The notes beneath the pieces are model-generated. The model did not search any database, was not told the origin of the DNA, and worked only from the letters and a program-made list of their open reading frames with translations. A stretch of 64,000 nucleotides of DNA from the NCBI RefSeq assembly GCF_024171995.1, contig NZ_JAMTCT010000002.1, positions 186,001-250,000 of the forward strand. Reading direction: 5' to 3'. Source of the stretch: Promicromonospora umidemergens. GTDB taxonomy: Bacteria > Actinomycetota > Actinomycetes > Actinomycetales > Cellulomonadaceae. The position numbers were made by a program, and so were the translations under genes. Positions 1 to 8,250 of the stretch are shown here, in pieces; the first letter of the stretch is position 1, and the number at the start of each line of letters is the position of its first letter.

Positions 1-285
1 TGGGGCGACACCGATCTGGAGCGGGATGCGATGGAACGCGAGGCGCGGAGCCTGGTCAGCGTCTGGGGTGAGCAGCACAACGGCCTGCACGACTACTCCG
101 GCAGGCACTGGCAGGGCCTCGTCAGGGACCTCTACCTGCCGCGCTGGCACGCCTGGGCGGACTGGCTGGCCGACGCCGCGGCGTCGGGTCCGGTGCCGCC
201 CGACGCGAACCCGAGCGCGCTGCGCGAGCGGATCGTCAGCATCGAGGAGGCGTGGCGAGGCGGGGTCCGGCCCGGGACCGAGTAG
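1..285 (+). CDS. Alpha-N-acetylglucosaminidase (GH89), C-terminal end
   Basis: The open frame enters from the left edge of the window and stops at a TAG at 283-285, so only about the last 94 residues are present. They contain the stretch WQGLVRDLYLPRW followed by a helical tail, which matches the C-terminal helical domain of NAGLU-type alpha-N-acetylglucosaminidases, where a conserved HDYSxxxWxGLxxDxYxPRW segment occurs. The enzyme family removes terminal alpha-linked N-acetylglucosamine. The active site is upstream of the window, so activity and secretion cannot be judged. It converges on the next gene, with a strong hairpin between them. Confidence 0.75.
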   Translation, partial: WGDTDLERDAMEREARSLVSVWGEQHNGLHDYSGRHWQGLVRDLYLPRWHAWADWLADAAASGPVPPDANPSALRERIVSIEEAWRGGVRPGTE

Positions 286-295
286 TCGGCAAGAG

Positions 296-333
296 GTCAG
301 GTGGTCGGCACCTCGGAATGCCGACCACCTGAC
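296..333. terminator. Bidirectional hairpin terminator
   Basis: A perfect 15-base inverted repeat (GTCAGGTGGTCGGCA at 296-310 and its complement at 319-333) with an 8-base loop lies between two convergent genes, 11 bases after the stop of the glucosaminidase. No clear T-run follows, which is common in high-GC actinobacteria. It would serve both strands. Confidence 0.75.
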
Positions 334-362
334 GTTCTACCGACCACGCACTCGCCCAGGGC

Positions 363-1784
363 TCAGAACCCGTCCGGGCCCACCGTCGCGCCGTCGGGCA
401 CCGTGCCGCCGTCGCCCGCGAGGGACGCCTTGCCCTCGACCCGCACGCCCGGACCGAACGTCCAGTCGCCCTGGACGGTCAGCGAGTCCGCGTCGCGCAG
501 CGACGGCGCGCCAGCGGCGAACCGCTCGGTGAAGGGCTCGATCAGCTTGTAGTACCTCTTGTCGAGGTCCACGAGCGGCGCGAGGGCCTGCGCCTCGAGC
601 CGGTAGTCGGACGTCAGGTCGTAGACGTCGGAGCGCAGCACGAGCAGGTCGTTGGTCGTCTTGACCGGCAGGAACCGGGACCGCTCCACCTCGATCGCCG
701 TCGCGCCCTCGAAGACGGCGACCGCCGCACCCATCGCGGACTCGATCTGCACCACCTCGGGCGACGTCGCGTCGGCCGGGTCGACCGTCTTGTCGTTGCG
801 GATCAGCGGGAGCTCCAGCACGCCCGACGTCCGCTCGAGCTCGGCAGCCAGCGCCTCGAGGTCGAACCAGAGGTTGTTCGTGTGGAAGAACGGGTGACGG
901 GTGGCGTCGAGGGAGATGGCGACGTCGTCGGGGTGGGTCTGCGCGGTCTCGCGCTGGACGATGCGGCCGTCGCTCTTGCGGACCACGAGCTGGCCGCCCT
1001 TGACGTCGGCCGGCGTCTTGCGGCAGAGCTCGGCGGCGTACGGGGCGCCGGAGGCCGCGAACCAGCCGGCGATCGTGGCGTCCGGCGTCGCGCCGAGGTT
1101 GTCGGAGTTGGAGACGCACATGTACCGGAAGCCCGCGTCGAGCAGGGCGACGACGACGCCGGAGGCGTGCAGCGCCGGGTACAGGTCACCGTGGCCCGGC
1201 GGGCACCACTCGAGATCCGGGTCCTGCTCCCAGGTGACCGGCGTGAGGTCCGCGCTGAGGAGCTTGGGCTCGCGGTTCTGCAGGAAGTCGACGGGCAGCC
1301 CGTCGACGGCGAGGTCCGGGTAGCGCTCCAGCGCCGCGAGGGAGTCGTCGCGGGTGCGGAACGAGTTCATGAACAGCAGCGGGAGGCGCGCGCCGGTGGC
1401 CTGCCGGGCGGCACGGACCTGTCCGACGATGATGTCGAGGAACGTGAGCATCTCGGGCTCGGCGCCGGGTTCGCCGCTGGTAGGTGCGGACCGCACCGGC
1501 AGCAGCGACTTCGCCTGGTCCATGCCCATGGACGTGCCGAGCCCGCCGTTGAGCTTGAGCATCGCGGTCCTGCCGAGGGCGGCGGCCGCCTCGTCGTCGC
1601 CGATCGCCAGCTCCGCGCGGTTCGGGATGTCGACCAGCGGGTCGATGTCACCCTCGCGGATCAGGCCGGTCTCACCCGCCTGGAGCAGGTGATAGAACCG
1701 CGTGAACGTCTCGATGGCGGCGGGTGCCACGCCGGCTTCGGTCATCTTGGTGCGGGCCTGCTCGAGCCCGGTGGGGTCCGTCAT
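363..1784 (-). CDS. UTP-glucose-1-phosphate uridylyltransferase (UGP2-type)
   Basis: A 473-residue cytosolic nucleotidyltransferase that makes UDP-glucose from UTP and glucose 1-phosphate. The signature LKLNGGLGTSMGM followed by AKSLLPV lies at about residues 77-96 and is the nucleotide-binding loop of the UDPGP family (the eukaryote-like form, not the shorter GalU). Further family segments are the N-x-D-N type loop (SNSDNLG) and FHTNNLWFDLEAL near the middle; the C-terminus is a left-handed beta-helix-like region. I chose ATG at 1784; a GTG two codons upstream is also open. It stands alone between a convergent gene and the Sua5-like gene on the same strand 57 bases upstream. Confidence 0.92.
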   Translation of the reverse strand: MTDPTGLEQARTKMTEAGVAPAAIETFTRFYHLLQAGETGLIREGDIDPLVDIPNRAELAIGDDEAAAALGRTAMLKLNGGLGTSMGMDQAKSLLPVRSAPTSGEPGAEPEMLTFLDIIVGQVRAARQATGARLPLLFMNSFRTRDDSLAALERYPDLAVDGLPVDFLQNREPKLLSADLTPVTWEQDPDLEWCPPGHGDLYPALHASGVVVALLDAGFRYMCVSNSDNLGATPDATIAGWFAASGAPYAAELCRKTPADVKGGQLVVRKSDGRIVQRETAQTHPDDVAISLDATRHPFFHTNNLWFDLEALAAELERTSGVLELPLIRNDKTVDPADATSPEVVQIESAMGAAVAVFEGATAIEVERSRFLPVKTTNDLLVLRSDVYDLTSDYRLEAQALAPLVDLDKRYYKLIEPFTERFAAGAPSLRDADSLTVQGDWTFGPGVRVEGKASLAGDGGTVPDGATVGPDGF

Positions 1785-1841
1785 GGGCACAGGCTATGCG
1801 AAGCCGGGGCCGCTCGAAGCGCGCGGTCGCGCGACGTGCGG

Positions 1842-2462
1842 CTACTCGAAGCGGGAGGTGTCGCCCGCGCCCTCGCGGACCACCTGCGGGTAGCCGTCGG
1901 ACCAGTCGACGACCGTGGTCGGCTCGGTCCCCGCGTCCCCGCCGTCGACGACGGCGTCGAGCAGGTGGTCGAGCTCCTCCTTGATGGTCCAGCCGTCGGT
2001 CAGCGGCTCGGTCTGGTCCGGCAGGATCAGGGTGGAGGACAGCAGCGGCTCCCCGAGCTCGCGCAGCAGCGCCTGCGTGACGGCGGAGTCCGGGATGCGC
2101 ACCCCCACCGTCTTCTTCTTGGGGTGCGCGAGCCTGCGGGGCACCTCGGCGGTGGCCGGGAGGATGAACGTGTAGGGCCCCGGCGTGGCCGCCTTGATGG
2201 CCCGGAACGCCGAGTTGTCGAGCTTCACGAGCTGCCCGAGCTGTGCGAAGTCCGAGCACACCAGCGTGAAGTGGTGCTTGTCGTCGAGCTTGCGGATGGT
2301 GCGGATGCGGTCCGCGCCGTCGTGGTACTCCATGCGGCAGCCCAGCGCGTAGGAGGAGTCGGTCGGGTAGGCGACCAGGGCGTCGTCGTGCAGCATGGCG
2401 ACGACCTGCGCGATGCTGCGCGGCTGGGGGTCGACGGGGTGGACGTCGAAGTAGCGGGCCAT
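1842..2462 (-). CDS. Sua5/YciO/YrdC-family protein
   Basis: A 206-residue single-domain protein of the YrdC fold. The family binds L-threonine, bicarbonate and ATP, and its best-known members make threonylcarbamoyl-AMP for tRNA t6A37. Visible family features are YPTDSSYALGC near residue 34, the KHHFTLVC segment, the PGPYTFILPAT motif and the conserved KKKTVGVRIPD stretch. The KKTVGxRxP form and short length are more typical of the YciO branch than of the essential TsaC/Sua5 enzyme, so its role in t6A is uncertain. Start at ATG 2462 (MARYFD) was chosen because residues upstream in the same frame are not protein-like. The stop of the upstream dehydratase is 10 bases away, so the two are probably co-transcribed. 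Confidence 0.85.
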   Translation of the reverse strand: MARYFDVHPVDPQPRSIAQVVAMLHDDALVAYPTDSSYALGCRMEYHDGADRIRTIRKLDDKHHFTLVCSDFAQLGQLVKLDNSAFRAIKAATPGPYTFILPATAEVPRRLAHPKKKTVGVRIPDSAVTQALLRELGEPLLSSTLILPDQTEPLTDGWTIKEELDHLLDAVVDGGDAGTEPTTVVDWSDGYPQVVREGAGDTSRFE

Positions 2463-2472
2463 GCGGCCGAGC

Positions 2473-3474
2473 CTAGTCGGGTAGTCGGACGAGGGCCCGC
2501 CGCAGCTCGTCCGCACTGGCGTTCCCGCCCGTGCAGACGACGCCGACCCTACGGCCGGCGAACCGCTCGGGGTCGGCCAGGACCGCCGCGAGCGCCGCGG
2601 CGCCCGCACCCTCGGCGACGGTGTGCGCGCCGGTGAGGTACAGGTGCTGCGCCGCGGTGATCTGGTCGTCGCTGACGAGCACGAAGTCGGCGAGGTGCTC
2701 GCGCATCAGCGCCTGCGTGACCTCGAACCCGCAGCCGACGGCGAGGCCCTCCGCGCGGGTGGCGTTCGCGCGTTCGACGAGCGTCCCGGTGTGCCAGGAG
2801 TCGTGCGCGGCGGGCGAGGCCGCGGACTGGACGCCGATCACCTCGGTGTGCGGGGCGACGGCGGCGGCGACGAGGCTCGCGGCGGCCGCGCCGGACCCGC
2901 CGCCGACGGGCACGACCAGCACGTCGAGGCCGGGCGCCTGCTGGAACAGCTCGAGGTAGAGGGTGCCGACGCCTGCGATGATGGCGGGCTCGTTCGCCGC
3001 CCCCACGAGGCGGGCCCCCGAGTCCTGGGCGAGCGCCGTGGCCTGGGCGCGGGCGTCGTCGAAGGTGGCGCCGTGCAGCAGCACGTCGGCGCCCTGGTCC
3101 AGCACGGCCCGCAGCTTCACCGGGTTGGGGTCGTCGGGCATGACGATGGTGCACGCGGTGCCGGTCAGGCGGGCGGCGTAGGCGACGCCCTGGGCGTGGT
3201 TGCCCGTGGAGTAGGCGACGACGCCGCGGGCGCGCTCGGCGTCGGACAGGGAGAGCAGGAGGTTGCTGGCGCCGCGGGCCTTGAAGGCGCCGGTGCGCTG
3301 CTGGTTCTCGTGCTTGACGACGATCGCGGCGTCGGTGGCGCGGTCGAGCTCCGCGTACTCCCCGACCGGGGTGCGGACCACCGTGCCGTCCAGGCGGGCC
3401 TGGGCGGCGAGCACGTCGGCGATGGTCGGGTGGGTCGCTGACGAGAGGAGGGCTGGGAGCGTCGCGAGCGTCAT
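2473..3474 (-). CDS. PLP-dependent threonine/serine dehydratase family enzyme
   Basis: A 333-residue fold-type II PLP enzyme. The Schiff-base lysine sits in RTGAFKARGASN (Lys65), an asparagine-containing STGNHAQGVA loop follows, and the phosphate-binding glycine loop is PVGGGSGAAA; the C-terminal CTGGNASADEL ends the cofactor site. No ACT regulatory domain is present, so this resembles the short catabolic or racemase-like members rather than biosynthetic IlvA. Members deaminate threonine or serine, and some act on hydroxyaspartate. ATG 3474 fits family length better than the longer frame that would run to 3537. It is divergent from a LysR regulator 95 bases away, which probably controls it. 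Confidence 0.85.
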   Translation of the reverse strand: MTLATLPALLSSATHPTIADVLAAQARLDGTVVRTPVGEYAELDRATDAAIVVKHENQQRTGAFKARGASNLLLSLSDAERARGVVAYSTGNHAQGVAYAARLTGTACTIVMPDDPNPVKLRAVLDQGADVLLHGATFDDARAQATALAQDSGARLVGAANEPAIIAGVGTLYLELFQQAPGLDVLVVPVGGGSGAAAASLVAAAVAPHTEVIGVQSAASPAAHDSWHTGTLVERANATRAEGLAVGCGFEVTQALMREHLADFVLVSDDQITAAQHLYLTGAHTVAEGAGAAALAAVLADPERFAGRRVGVVCTGGNASADELRRALVRLPD

Positions 3475-3569
3475 GAGACCAGCGTGACCCGCACATGACC
3501 CATAGGTCCAATACCTGTTACGGAGACTTTCTATCAATAGCGCCTATCTTTCTGCGTTAGCCTGGAGAC
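3475..3569. promoter_or_regulatory. Divergent promoter region, dehydratase/LysR
   Basis: This 95-base gap separates two divergent starts. It holds a small dyad AGGT-N5-ACCT at 3514-3526 and the palindrome CTATCAATAG at 3531-3540, in a stretch clearly richer in A/T than its surroundings. LysR-type regulators usually bind such dyads between themselves and the divergently transcribed target, so these are candidate operators. No direct evidence for which dyad is used. Confidence 0.45.
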
Positions 3570-4490
3570 ATGACCGCAGAGCTCGACCTCACCCGGCTGC
3601 GTGTCCTCGCGGCGGTGGCCCGTACCGGCTCCGTCACGGCGGCAGCGAAGGAGCTGCACTACGCGCAGCCCTCGGTGAGCCACCACCTGTCCCGCCTGGA
3701 GGCCGACGCAGGCCTCCCCCTGCTCCAGCGTCACGGCCGCGGCGTCCGCCTCACGGAGGCCGGGCGGCTGCTCGCGAACCGCGCCGAGGAGATCCTCGGC
3801 CGTGTCGAGGGTGCCCGCCGCGAGCTCGACGCGCTCGCCGGCCTGCGCGCTGGCCGCGCCCGCCTCGCCTCGTTCCCCTCCGCCCTGGCCACCGTGGTGC
3901 CCGACGCCGTCGCCCGGCTCCAGCGGGAGCATCCCGGGCTCTCCGTCGGTCTGGTCGAGCACGAGCCGCCCGACGCCATCGCCGCGCTGCAGTCGGGTGC
4001 GGTCGACGTCGCGCTGGTGTTCGAGCACATCGACGTCCGCCACGCCCGCTCGATGGAGGACCTGTCGCGCTACGAGACGACGACGATCCTCGACGACCCG
4101 GTCCACCTCGTGACCGCTGCCGACCTCGACGCGGCCCCCGTCCCTGGGTACGTCCCGGACCTGAGGCTGCTCGACGACGCGGAGTGGATCGCCGGCTGCG
4201 AACGATGTCGGGCCGACATGGTGGCCCGCTGTGCGGCCGTGGGGTTCGCCCCGCGTATCGCCTTCGAGACCGACGACTACGTGGCGGTGCAGGCCCTGGT
4301 CGCCGCCGGTGCGGGCGTGAGCCTGCTGCCCGGGCTCACCCTGCGCGCCCACCGGCACCCCGGGATCGCGACGGCTCCCCTGCCGGGCGCGGTCCGCCGG
4401 GTCAAGGCGCTGACCGTCGGCCCGCCCGCACCGCCCGCCGAGGCACTGATTCGGCAGCTCGTCGCCGCGGGCGCTAACGTCCCGCTGTGA
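3570..4490 (+). CDS. LysR-family transcriptional regulator
   Basis: A 306-residue regulator. The N-terminal winged helix-turn-helix is clear: LRVLAAVARTGSVTAAAKEL followed by YAQPSVSHHLSRLE (residues about 9-45), then a linker helix and the two-lobed effector-binding domain starting near residue 90 (RLASFPSALATVVPDAV). The effector domain carries the usual VALVFEH strand and a late GAGVSLLPGL segment. It probably senses a small metabolite and controls the divergent dehydratase gene; this is inferred from position. Start ATG 3570 follows a short intergenic region with candidate operators. Confidence 0.9.
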   Translation: MTAELDLTRLRVLAAVARTGSVTAAAKELHYAQPSVSHHLSRLEADAGLPLLQRHGRGVRLTEAGRLLANRAEEILGRVEGARRELDALAGLRAGRARLASFPSALATVVPDAVARLQREHPGLSVGLVEHEPPDAIAALQSGAVDVALVFEHIDVRHARSMEDLSRYETTTILDDPVHLVTAADLDAAPVPGYVPDLRLLDDAEWIAGCERCRADMVARCAAVGFAPRIAFETDDYVAVQALVAAGAGVSLLPGLTLRAHRHPGIATAPLPGAVRRVKALTVGPPAPPAEALIRQLVAAGANVPL

Positions 4491-4538
4491 CCGACGCCGC
4501 CCCTTCGAGCCCCGCTCGCTGAGAACAGAACCTGCCCG

Positions 4539-4997
4539 ATGCTCCTGCTGTCCACCTTCTTCTACTCCGCGGGCGCCGCCGTCGTGGCCTTCCTGGCGCT
4601 CGAGGCGTACCTGGCGGTCGCCGCGGTCGACGACACCTACCCCAGCGTGGTCCTGGCCGCAGTGGCCGCGGCGGGCCAGGTCGCCGGCAAGCTGCTCTGG
4701 TACTGGGCCGGCGCAGGGACCACCCGGCTGCCGTGGCTGCGCGGCAAGCTGGAGTCCCCCAAGGTCGCCGCCGCGATGACGCGCTGGCGCGACCGCACCG
4801 ACGGCCGCCCGGTCTACACGGGGCTCGTGCTGCTCGCCTCCGCGTTCGCAGGGCTCCCGCCGTTCATGCTCATGTCGGTGGTCGCGGGCGTGCTGCGGGT
4901 GCGGATGTGGCTGTTCCTCGGCACCGGCCTGGTGGGCCGGTTCTTCCGGTTCTGGATCGTGCTCGAGGCCGCCGACTACGCGTGGTTCCTGCTCTGA
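4539..4997 (+). CDS. Small VTT/YqaA-like membrane protein
   Basis: A 152-residue integral membrane protein with about four hydrophobic segments (residues about 2-30, 38-58, 88-110 and 118-150). The arrangement AxxGQVAGKLLWYWAG, the amphipathic WLRGKLESPKVAAAMTRWRDR loop and GLPPFMLMSVVAGVLRVRMWLF resemble the SNARE-associated/VTT (DedA-like) family, where a G-x-P re-entrant motif is conserved, but it is shorter than most DedA proteins. Function in lipid or ion transport is only suggested by family. It lies 48 bases after the LysR gene on the same strand and ends 3 bases before the convergent DinB-like gene. Confidence 0.6.
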   Translation: MLLLSTFFYSAGAAVVAFLALEAYLAVAAVDDTYPSVVLAAVAAAGQVAGKLLWYWAGAGTTRLPWLRGKLESPKVAAAMTRWRDRTDGRPVYTGLVLLASAFAGLPPFMLMSVVAGVLRVRMWLFLGTGLVGRFFRFWIVLEAADYAWFLL

Positions 4998-5000
4998 GGC

Positions 5001-5564
5001 TCAGAGGTCGGTGGCGCCGTCAAGGGCCTCGCGGAGCAGGTCGGCGTGGCCCGCGTGCCTGCTGTACTCCTCCACCATGTGCACGAGGATCCAGCGCAGG
5101 GAGATCTGCCCACCGCGCCCTTCTCGCGCGGCGATCCGGTCCAGGGCGTCCGTCCCGGGCGCCGGCGTCTCGGCGAGCACCGCACCAAGGATCCGCTCGG
5201 AGGTCTCGACCGCGCCGTCGAACAGGCTGGTGAGCTGCTCGGGCGTGTCGGTAAGGGCGCTGTGCCAGTCCCAGTCGCCGTCCGCCGACCAGTCGACCGT
5301 GTCCCAGGGCGGGGCGGGCTCGTTGCCGGCCAGCCGCACGTTGAACCACACGTCCTCGACGTACGCGAGGTGCTTGAGCATCCCGGCCAGCGTCATCGTG
5401 GCCGGCGGGTGCGGTGTGCGCAGCTGGTCCGGCGTCAGGCCGTCGCACTGCAGCCGGATCGTCGCGCGGTAGAAGTCGATGAACGACCGCAGCATCGTGA
5501 TCTCGTCGGCGACCAGCGGCGGGTCGGTCCTGGGCACGGGGGCGGTGTCGGGCTGTGAGCTCAT
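5001..5564 (-). CDS. DinB-family protein (DUF664 type)
   Basis: A 187-residue four-helix-bundle protein of the DinB/YfiT superfamily. Histidines typical of the metal site are visible: one in the MLKHLAYVEDVWF helix, and one in the RWILVHMVEEYSRHAGHADLLRE helix region near the end, which also has the usual HxxxH spacing. Family members act in bacillithiol or mycothiol-dependent transferase reactions, though most are uncharacterised. Start ATG 5564 (MSSQPDT) overlaps the stop of the upstream methyltransferase by 4 bases (ATGA), so the two are translationally coupled. The C-terminus is intact. Confidence 0.8.
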   Translation of the reverse strand: MSSQPDTAPVPRTDPPLVADEITMLRSFIDFYRATIRLQCDGLTPDQLRTPHPPATMTLAGMLKHLAYVEDVWFNVRLAGNEPAPPWDTVDWSADGDWDWHSALTDTPEQLTSLFDGAVETSERILGAVLAETPAPGTDALDRIAAREGRGGQISLRWILVHMVEEYSRHAGHADLLREALDGATDL

Positions 5565-6466
5565 GGCGAGACAGTACCGATCGCCAGGATGTGCTGGCTC
5601 ATGTCCGGCACCCCGGGGACTGTCGACAGCGACCGGGCGAGCGTGAGGGCCGCATCGATCAGCCCTGGCGCCTCCGGGTCGTCCAGCGCGACCCGCTCCA
5701 GCGCCCCGCCGGCGGGTCCCTCGATACCGTGCACGACGACGTCGGACAGCCCCGCGTCGGTCGCCTCGGCGGCGAGCTCCGCGGCGTCGTGGAAGTGGGC
5801 TGCCGGGAACGCGATGCCGTCCGGGGCCACGCCATGCTCCAGCACCGCCTGCCAGGCCGGCGGGCCGAACAGCTCGTAGCCGCCGCCGACCAGGGCCGCG
5901 AGCCGGGTGATCGCCGCAGCGACCACGGTGCCGCCCGGGCGGGTCACGCGGACTGCCTCGCGAAGAGCCAGCAGCCGGTCCTCGCGGGTCGCGAGGTGGT
6001 AGAGCGGGCCCAGCAGGAGCACGGCGTCGAACGTGCCGTCGGCCAGCTCGAGGCCCGCCCCCGCCAGGTCCCGGGCGTCGCCGACACGGGCATCGAAGGT
6101 GCCGTGCTCGGTGGCACGAGCGACCTGTCCGGCGACCGGGTCGACCAGCAGGACGTCGTAGCCGTCGGCCGCCAGCGGCGCTGCGTGCACCCCGGTGGCG
6201 CCGCCGACGTCGAGCACCCGAGCACCCGGGGCGAGCCGCTGCCGGACCAGCTCCTGGGTCCTGATGTGTTCCACCGGGCCCTGCGCCGTGCGGGTGGTGA
6301 GCCGGGCGTGCTCGTCCCAGCCGGTTCGCCCGGCGTAGTACTCCTGGACCCGCAGGTCGACCGTGCGCTGGTCGGTCGTGCGGTGGCCGGTCGTGCGGTG
6401 GTCCGCTGCCGGTCCCCCTGACTGCTGCCCGGTCCTGTCGTCGTCGTCCTGCCCCCTGTGCGCCAT
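5561..6466 (-). CDS. Class I SAM-dependent methyltransferase
   Basis: A 301-residue protein. The core Rossmann motif I is VLDVGGATGVHAAPLA (residues about 85-100), motif II VLLVDPVAGQV follows, then GDARDL and the motif DAVLLLGPLYHL, so cofactor binding looks intact. Substrate is unknown. The first 40 residues are a low-complexity stretch rich in H, R, T and D (tandem TTGHRTT/TDQRTVD units) that lies outside the methyltransferase fold and is likely disordered. It is followed immediately, with a 4-base ATGA overlap, by a DinB-family gene, suggesting a shared pathway. Confidence 0.85.
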   Translation of the reverse strand: MAHRGQDDDDRTGQQSGGPAADHRTTGHRTTDQRTVDLRVQEYYAGRTGWDEHARLTTRTAQGPVEHIRTQELVRQRLAPGARVLDVGGATGVHAAPLAADGYDVLLVDPVAGQVARATEHGTFDARVGDARDLAGAGLELADGTFDAVLLLGPLYHLATREDRLLALREAVRVTRPGGTVVAAAITRLAALVGGGYELFGPPAWQAVLEHGVAPDGIAFPAAHFHDAAELAAEATDAGLSDVVVHGIEGPAGGALERVALDDPEAPGLIDAALTLARSLSTVPGVPDMSQHILAIGTVSP

Positions 6467-6597
6467 GGCGAGACCGTAGCGGCGGCGCCAGACCAGCCGC
6501 CACGTGTTTCCGGCAGGAAAACACTTGGGGATTTCACCCGAGCCGAATCGTTACGTGTCCAGTACGCCTCTTTTGCTCGGAGTGTGAGCATGGCAAC

Positions 6598-7608
6598 ATG
6601 CGCAGGGTGCACCTGATCCGAGAGTTCGCACCTGACGCCTATGAGTTCGCGCTGTCGTCCTGGTCGTGGATCGGGACCGGTGACAAGACCCCGCGCTTCG
6701 CGTCCTGCTTCGGCGACATGTTCCTCGAGTCCCCCGACGGCTGGTGGTTCCTCGACACGGTCGAGGGCACGCTCGAGCGCCGCTGGAGCTCCATGGATGC
6801 CATGTTCGCGGATCTCGAGGGCGAGGACGGGCGCGCCGAGTTCCTGCTCGAGGAGACCCTGAACGCCGCGCTCGGCCAGGGCCTGCTGCTCGGCGAGGAC
6901 GAGGTCTTCGCGTTCCTGCCGCCCCCGGCTGTCACTGGCACCATGTCCGTGGACTCCCTCGCGCCGCTGCGCTTCGCCATCGCCGCGAACCTCGCCGGGC
7001 GCATCCACGGCGAGCTGAACGGCGTGCAGCCCGACGCCGGTGCGTCCGCGCTGTTCGCCGCCCAGCAGGCGGCGGCGCAGCAGGCCGCGGCACTGAAGTA
7101 CGCGGAGCAGACCGCCGCCGCTCAGGGCGCCGCCCCCACGTTCGACGCGCCGAACCCCCAGACCGACCGGTGGGAACCGTCCGCCCAGCAGGTCAACACC
7201 GGTGCCTATCCGGCCTACCGGCCCACCCCGGTACCGGGCTACGTGGACGCGCGGCACGAGAGCGCCGGGCACGGACGGGCAGGATACGAGCGGGCCGGAT
7301 ACGAGCGGGCGGCACACCAGGCCAGTCACGAGGTTCAGTACGCCGCGGGGTCGGAGCTGGACTACGGGTCCGGCCAGCCAGATGCCTACGGCTCAGGTGG
7401 CTACGCGGCCACGCCGGGCGGGCACGGCGGACATTCCGGGTACTCCGGGTACGACTACGTGGACAACTCGCACACCGCCGACTCGGGCCAGTTCAGCCAG
7501 TACATCGCCGACCAGTACAACACCGGCCAGGTAGCTGCCGTCGAGTACGGCGCGCCCGCCCCGGCACAGCCGAAGCCCCACCAGGACGGACGCTGGTCCT
7601 ACGCCTGA
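6598..7608 (+). CDS. Tdi1/DUF1851-like domain protein with disordered Tyr/Gly-rich tail
   Basis: A 336-residue protein in two parts. Residues about 1-145 match the Tdi1 C-terminal (DUF1851) pattern: ASCFGDMFLESPDGWWFLDTVEG, then a helical stretch, then GEDEVFAFLPPPAVTGTMSVDSL and a terminal GRIHGELNG that corresponds to the family's GQIHxQ motif. This family includes immunity proteins of type VI effectors but is also widespread outside such systems. Residues about 150-336 are low complexity, first Ala/Gln-rich, then with repeated GYERAGYERA units and GYSGYDY clusters, with no recognisable fold. No signal peptide or membrane segment. Neighbours give no toxin gene, so an immunity role is not supported by context. 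Confidence 0.65.
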   Translation: MRRVHLIREFAPDAYEFALSSWSWIGTGDKTPRFASCFGDMFLESPDGWWFLDTVEGTLERRWSSMDAMFADLEGEDGRAEFLLEETLNAALGQGLLLGEDEVFAFLPPPAVTGTMSVDSLAPLRFAIAANLAGRIHGELNGVQPDAGASALFAAQQAAAQQAAALKYAEQTAAAQGAAPTFDAPNPQTDRWEPSAQQVNTGAYPAYRPTPVPGYVDARHESAGHGRAGYERAGYERAAHQASHEVQYAAGSELDYGSGQPDAYGSGGYAATPGGHGGHSGYSGYDYVDNSHTADSGQFSQYIADQYNTGQVAAVEYGAPAPAQPKPHQDGRWSYA

Positions 7609-7631
7609 GGCGTGGTCCGGCGAACACTGTC

Positions 7632-7946
7632 TCATCGGCCAGGCTCTTCCGGCCGGCCCTGGTCGTCAAGCCCCGCGACAGCGGCCAGGATCAGCACCGC
7701 CCCGACGATTCCCGTCGGCCCGAGCCGCTCCCCCAGCACGACGGCTGCCGCGATCGCCGCCGTCACCGGCTCCAGCAGCGTCGCGACCACCGCCGCGCCG
7801 CTGCGCGTGGTCCGCAGGCCCGCGTAGAACAGCCCGTACGCCACCGCCATCGTGAAGATCCCGAGATAGGCGAGGGTGCCGAACGTGGTCGGGTCGCTCG
7901 TGAGGAACGGTCCCCCACCGAGTAGCCCTGTTCGAGTGGATGACAT
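7632..7946 (-). pseudogene. EamA-family transporter, 3' fragment
   Basis: The frame encodes only about the last 100 residues of a drug/metabolite transporter: FGTLAYLGIFTMAVAYGLFYAGL, then the glycine/leucine-rich helix with LLEPVTAAIAAAVVLGERL, then a final hydrophobic helix. Intact EamA proteins have ten membrane helices and about 300 residues, so roughly two thirds is missing at the 5' side, where no related sequence is visible. It is most simply a remnant; an ATG at 7946 is open, so a short product cannot be excluded. Confidence 0.75.
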
Positions 7947-8173
7947 GTGTGCTCCTGGCCGGACGAAGCGCGCCGGCCTGTTCCGAGAGACGGGGGATCG
8001 TCGTGGAGCACACCCCTGGACCGGCCTGCAAGGCCGGTCGTGGTGCCGCTCCGGTCAGGCGACCGGGGGCGGCAGGACGGAACGGAGGGGAGTCACGATC
8101 GGGATGCCAGCAGCGCTGCGCCGGGTCCACGGGCTATCCACAGCTTCGGATCTGGGGGTGCGGAGACAGTCGA
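7947..8173. other. Intergenic stretch with a hairpin, between EamA remnant and HNH gene
   Basis: No convincing coding region on either strand. It contains one perfect stem-loop, ACCGGCCT/AGGCCGGT around a GCA loop at 8020-8038, which could be a leftover terminator. The missing part of the transporter gene is not here, so a deletion or insertion end lies close to 7946. Confidence 0.5.
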
Positions 8174-8189
8174 CCGAACATATATTCGA
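8174..8189. promoter_or_regulatory. Candidate SOS (LexA) box
   Basis: CCGAAC-ATAT-ATTCGA matches the actinobacterial LexA consensus TCGAAC-N4-GTTCGA at 10 of 12 defined positions. It lies 61 bases before the preferred start of the HNH protein gene, a sensible operator position. Genes of this 13E12-type family have been reported among LexA targets in mycobacteria, which supports the call. The region around it is locally A/T-rich like a promoter. Confidence 0.6.
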
Positions 8190-8250
8190 GTGGTAGACGA
8201 TGTCTCCTATCGTGGAGAGTCACATCGGTGCCGCCGGAAGGGGTGCAGAC

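Noticed and set aside
882-2636. 584-codon plus-strand frame opposite the uridylyltransferase and Sua5-like genes
   Set aside because: High-GC antisense shadow: composition is V/G/R/D-rich with no domain pattern, and both opposite-strand genes are clear.
6360-6425. Short repeats (ggtcggtcgtgcggtggccgg units) considered as a regulatory repeat
   Set aside because: They lie inside the methyltransferase coding frame and encode its low-complexity N-terminus.
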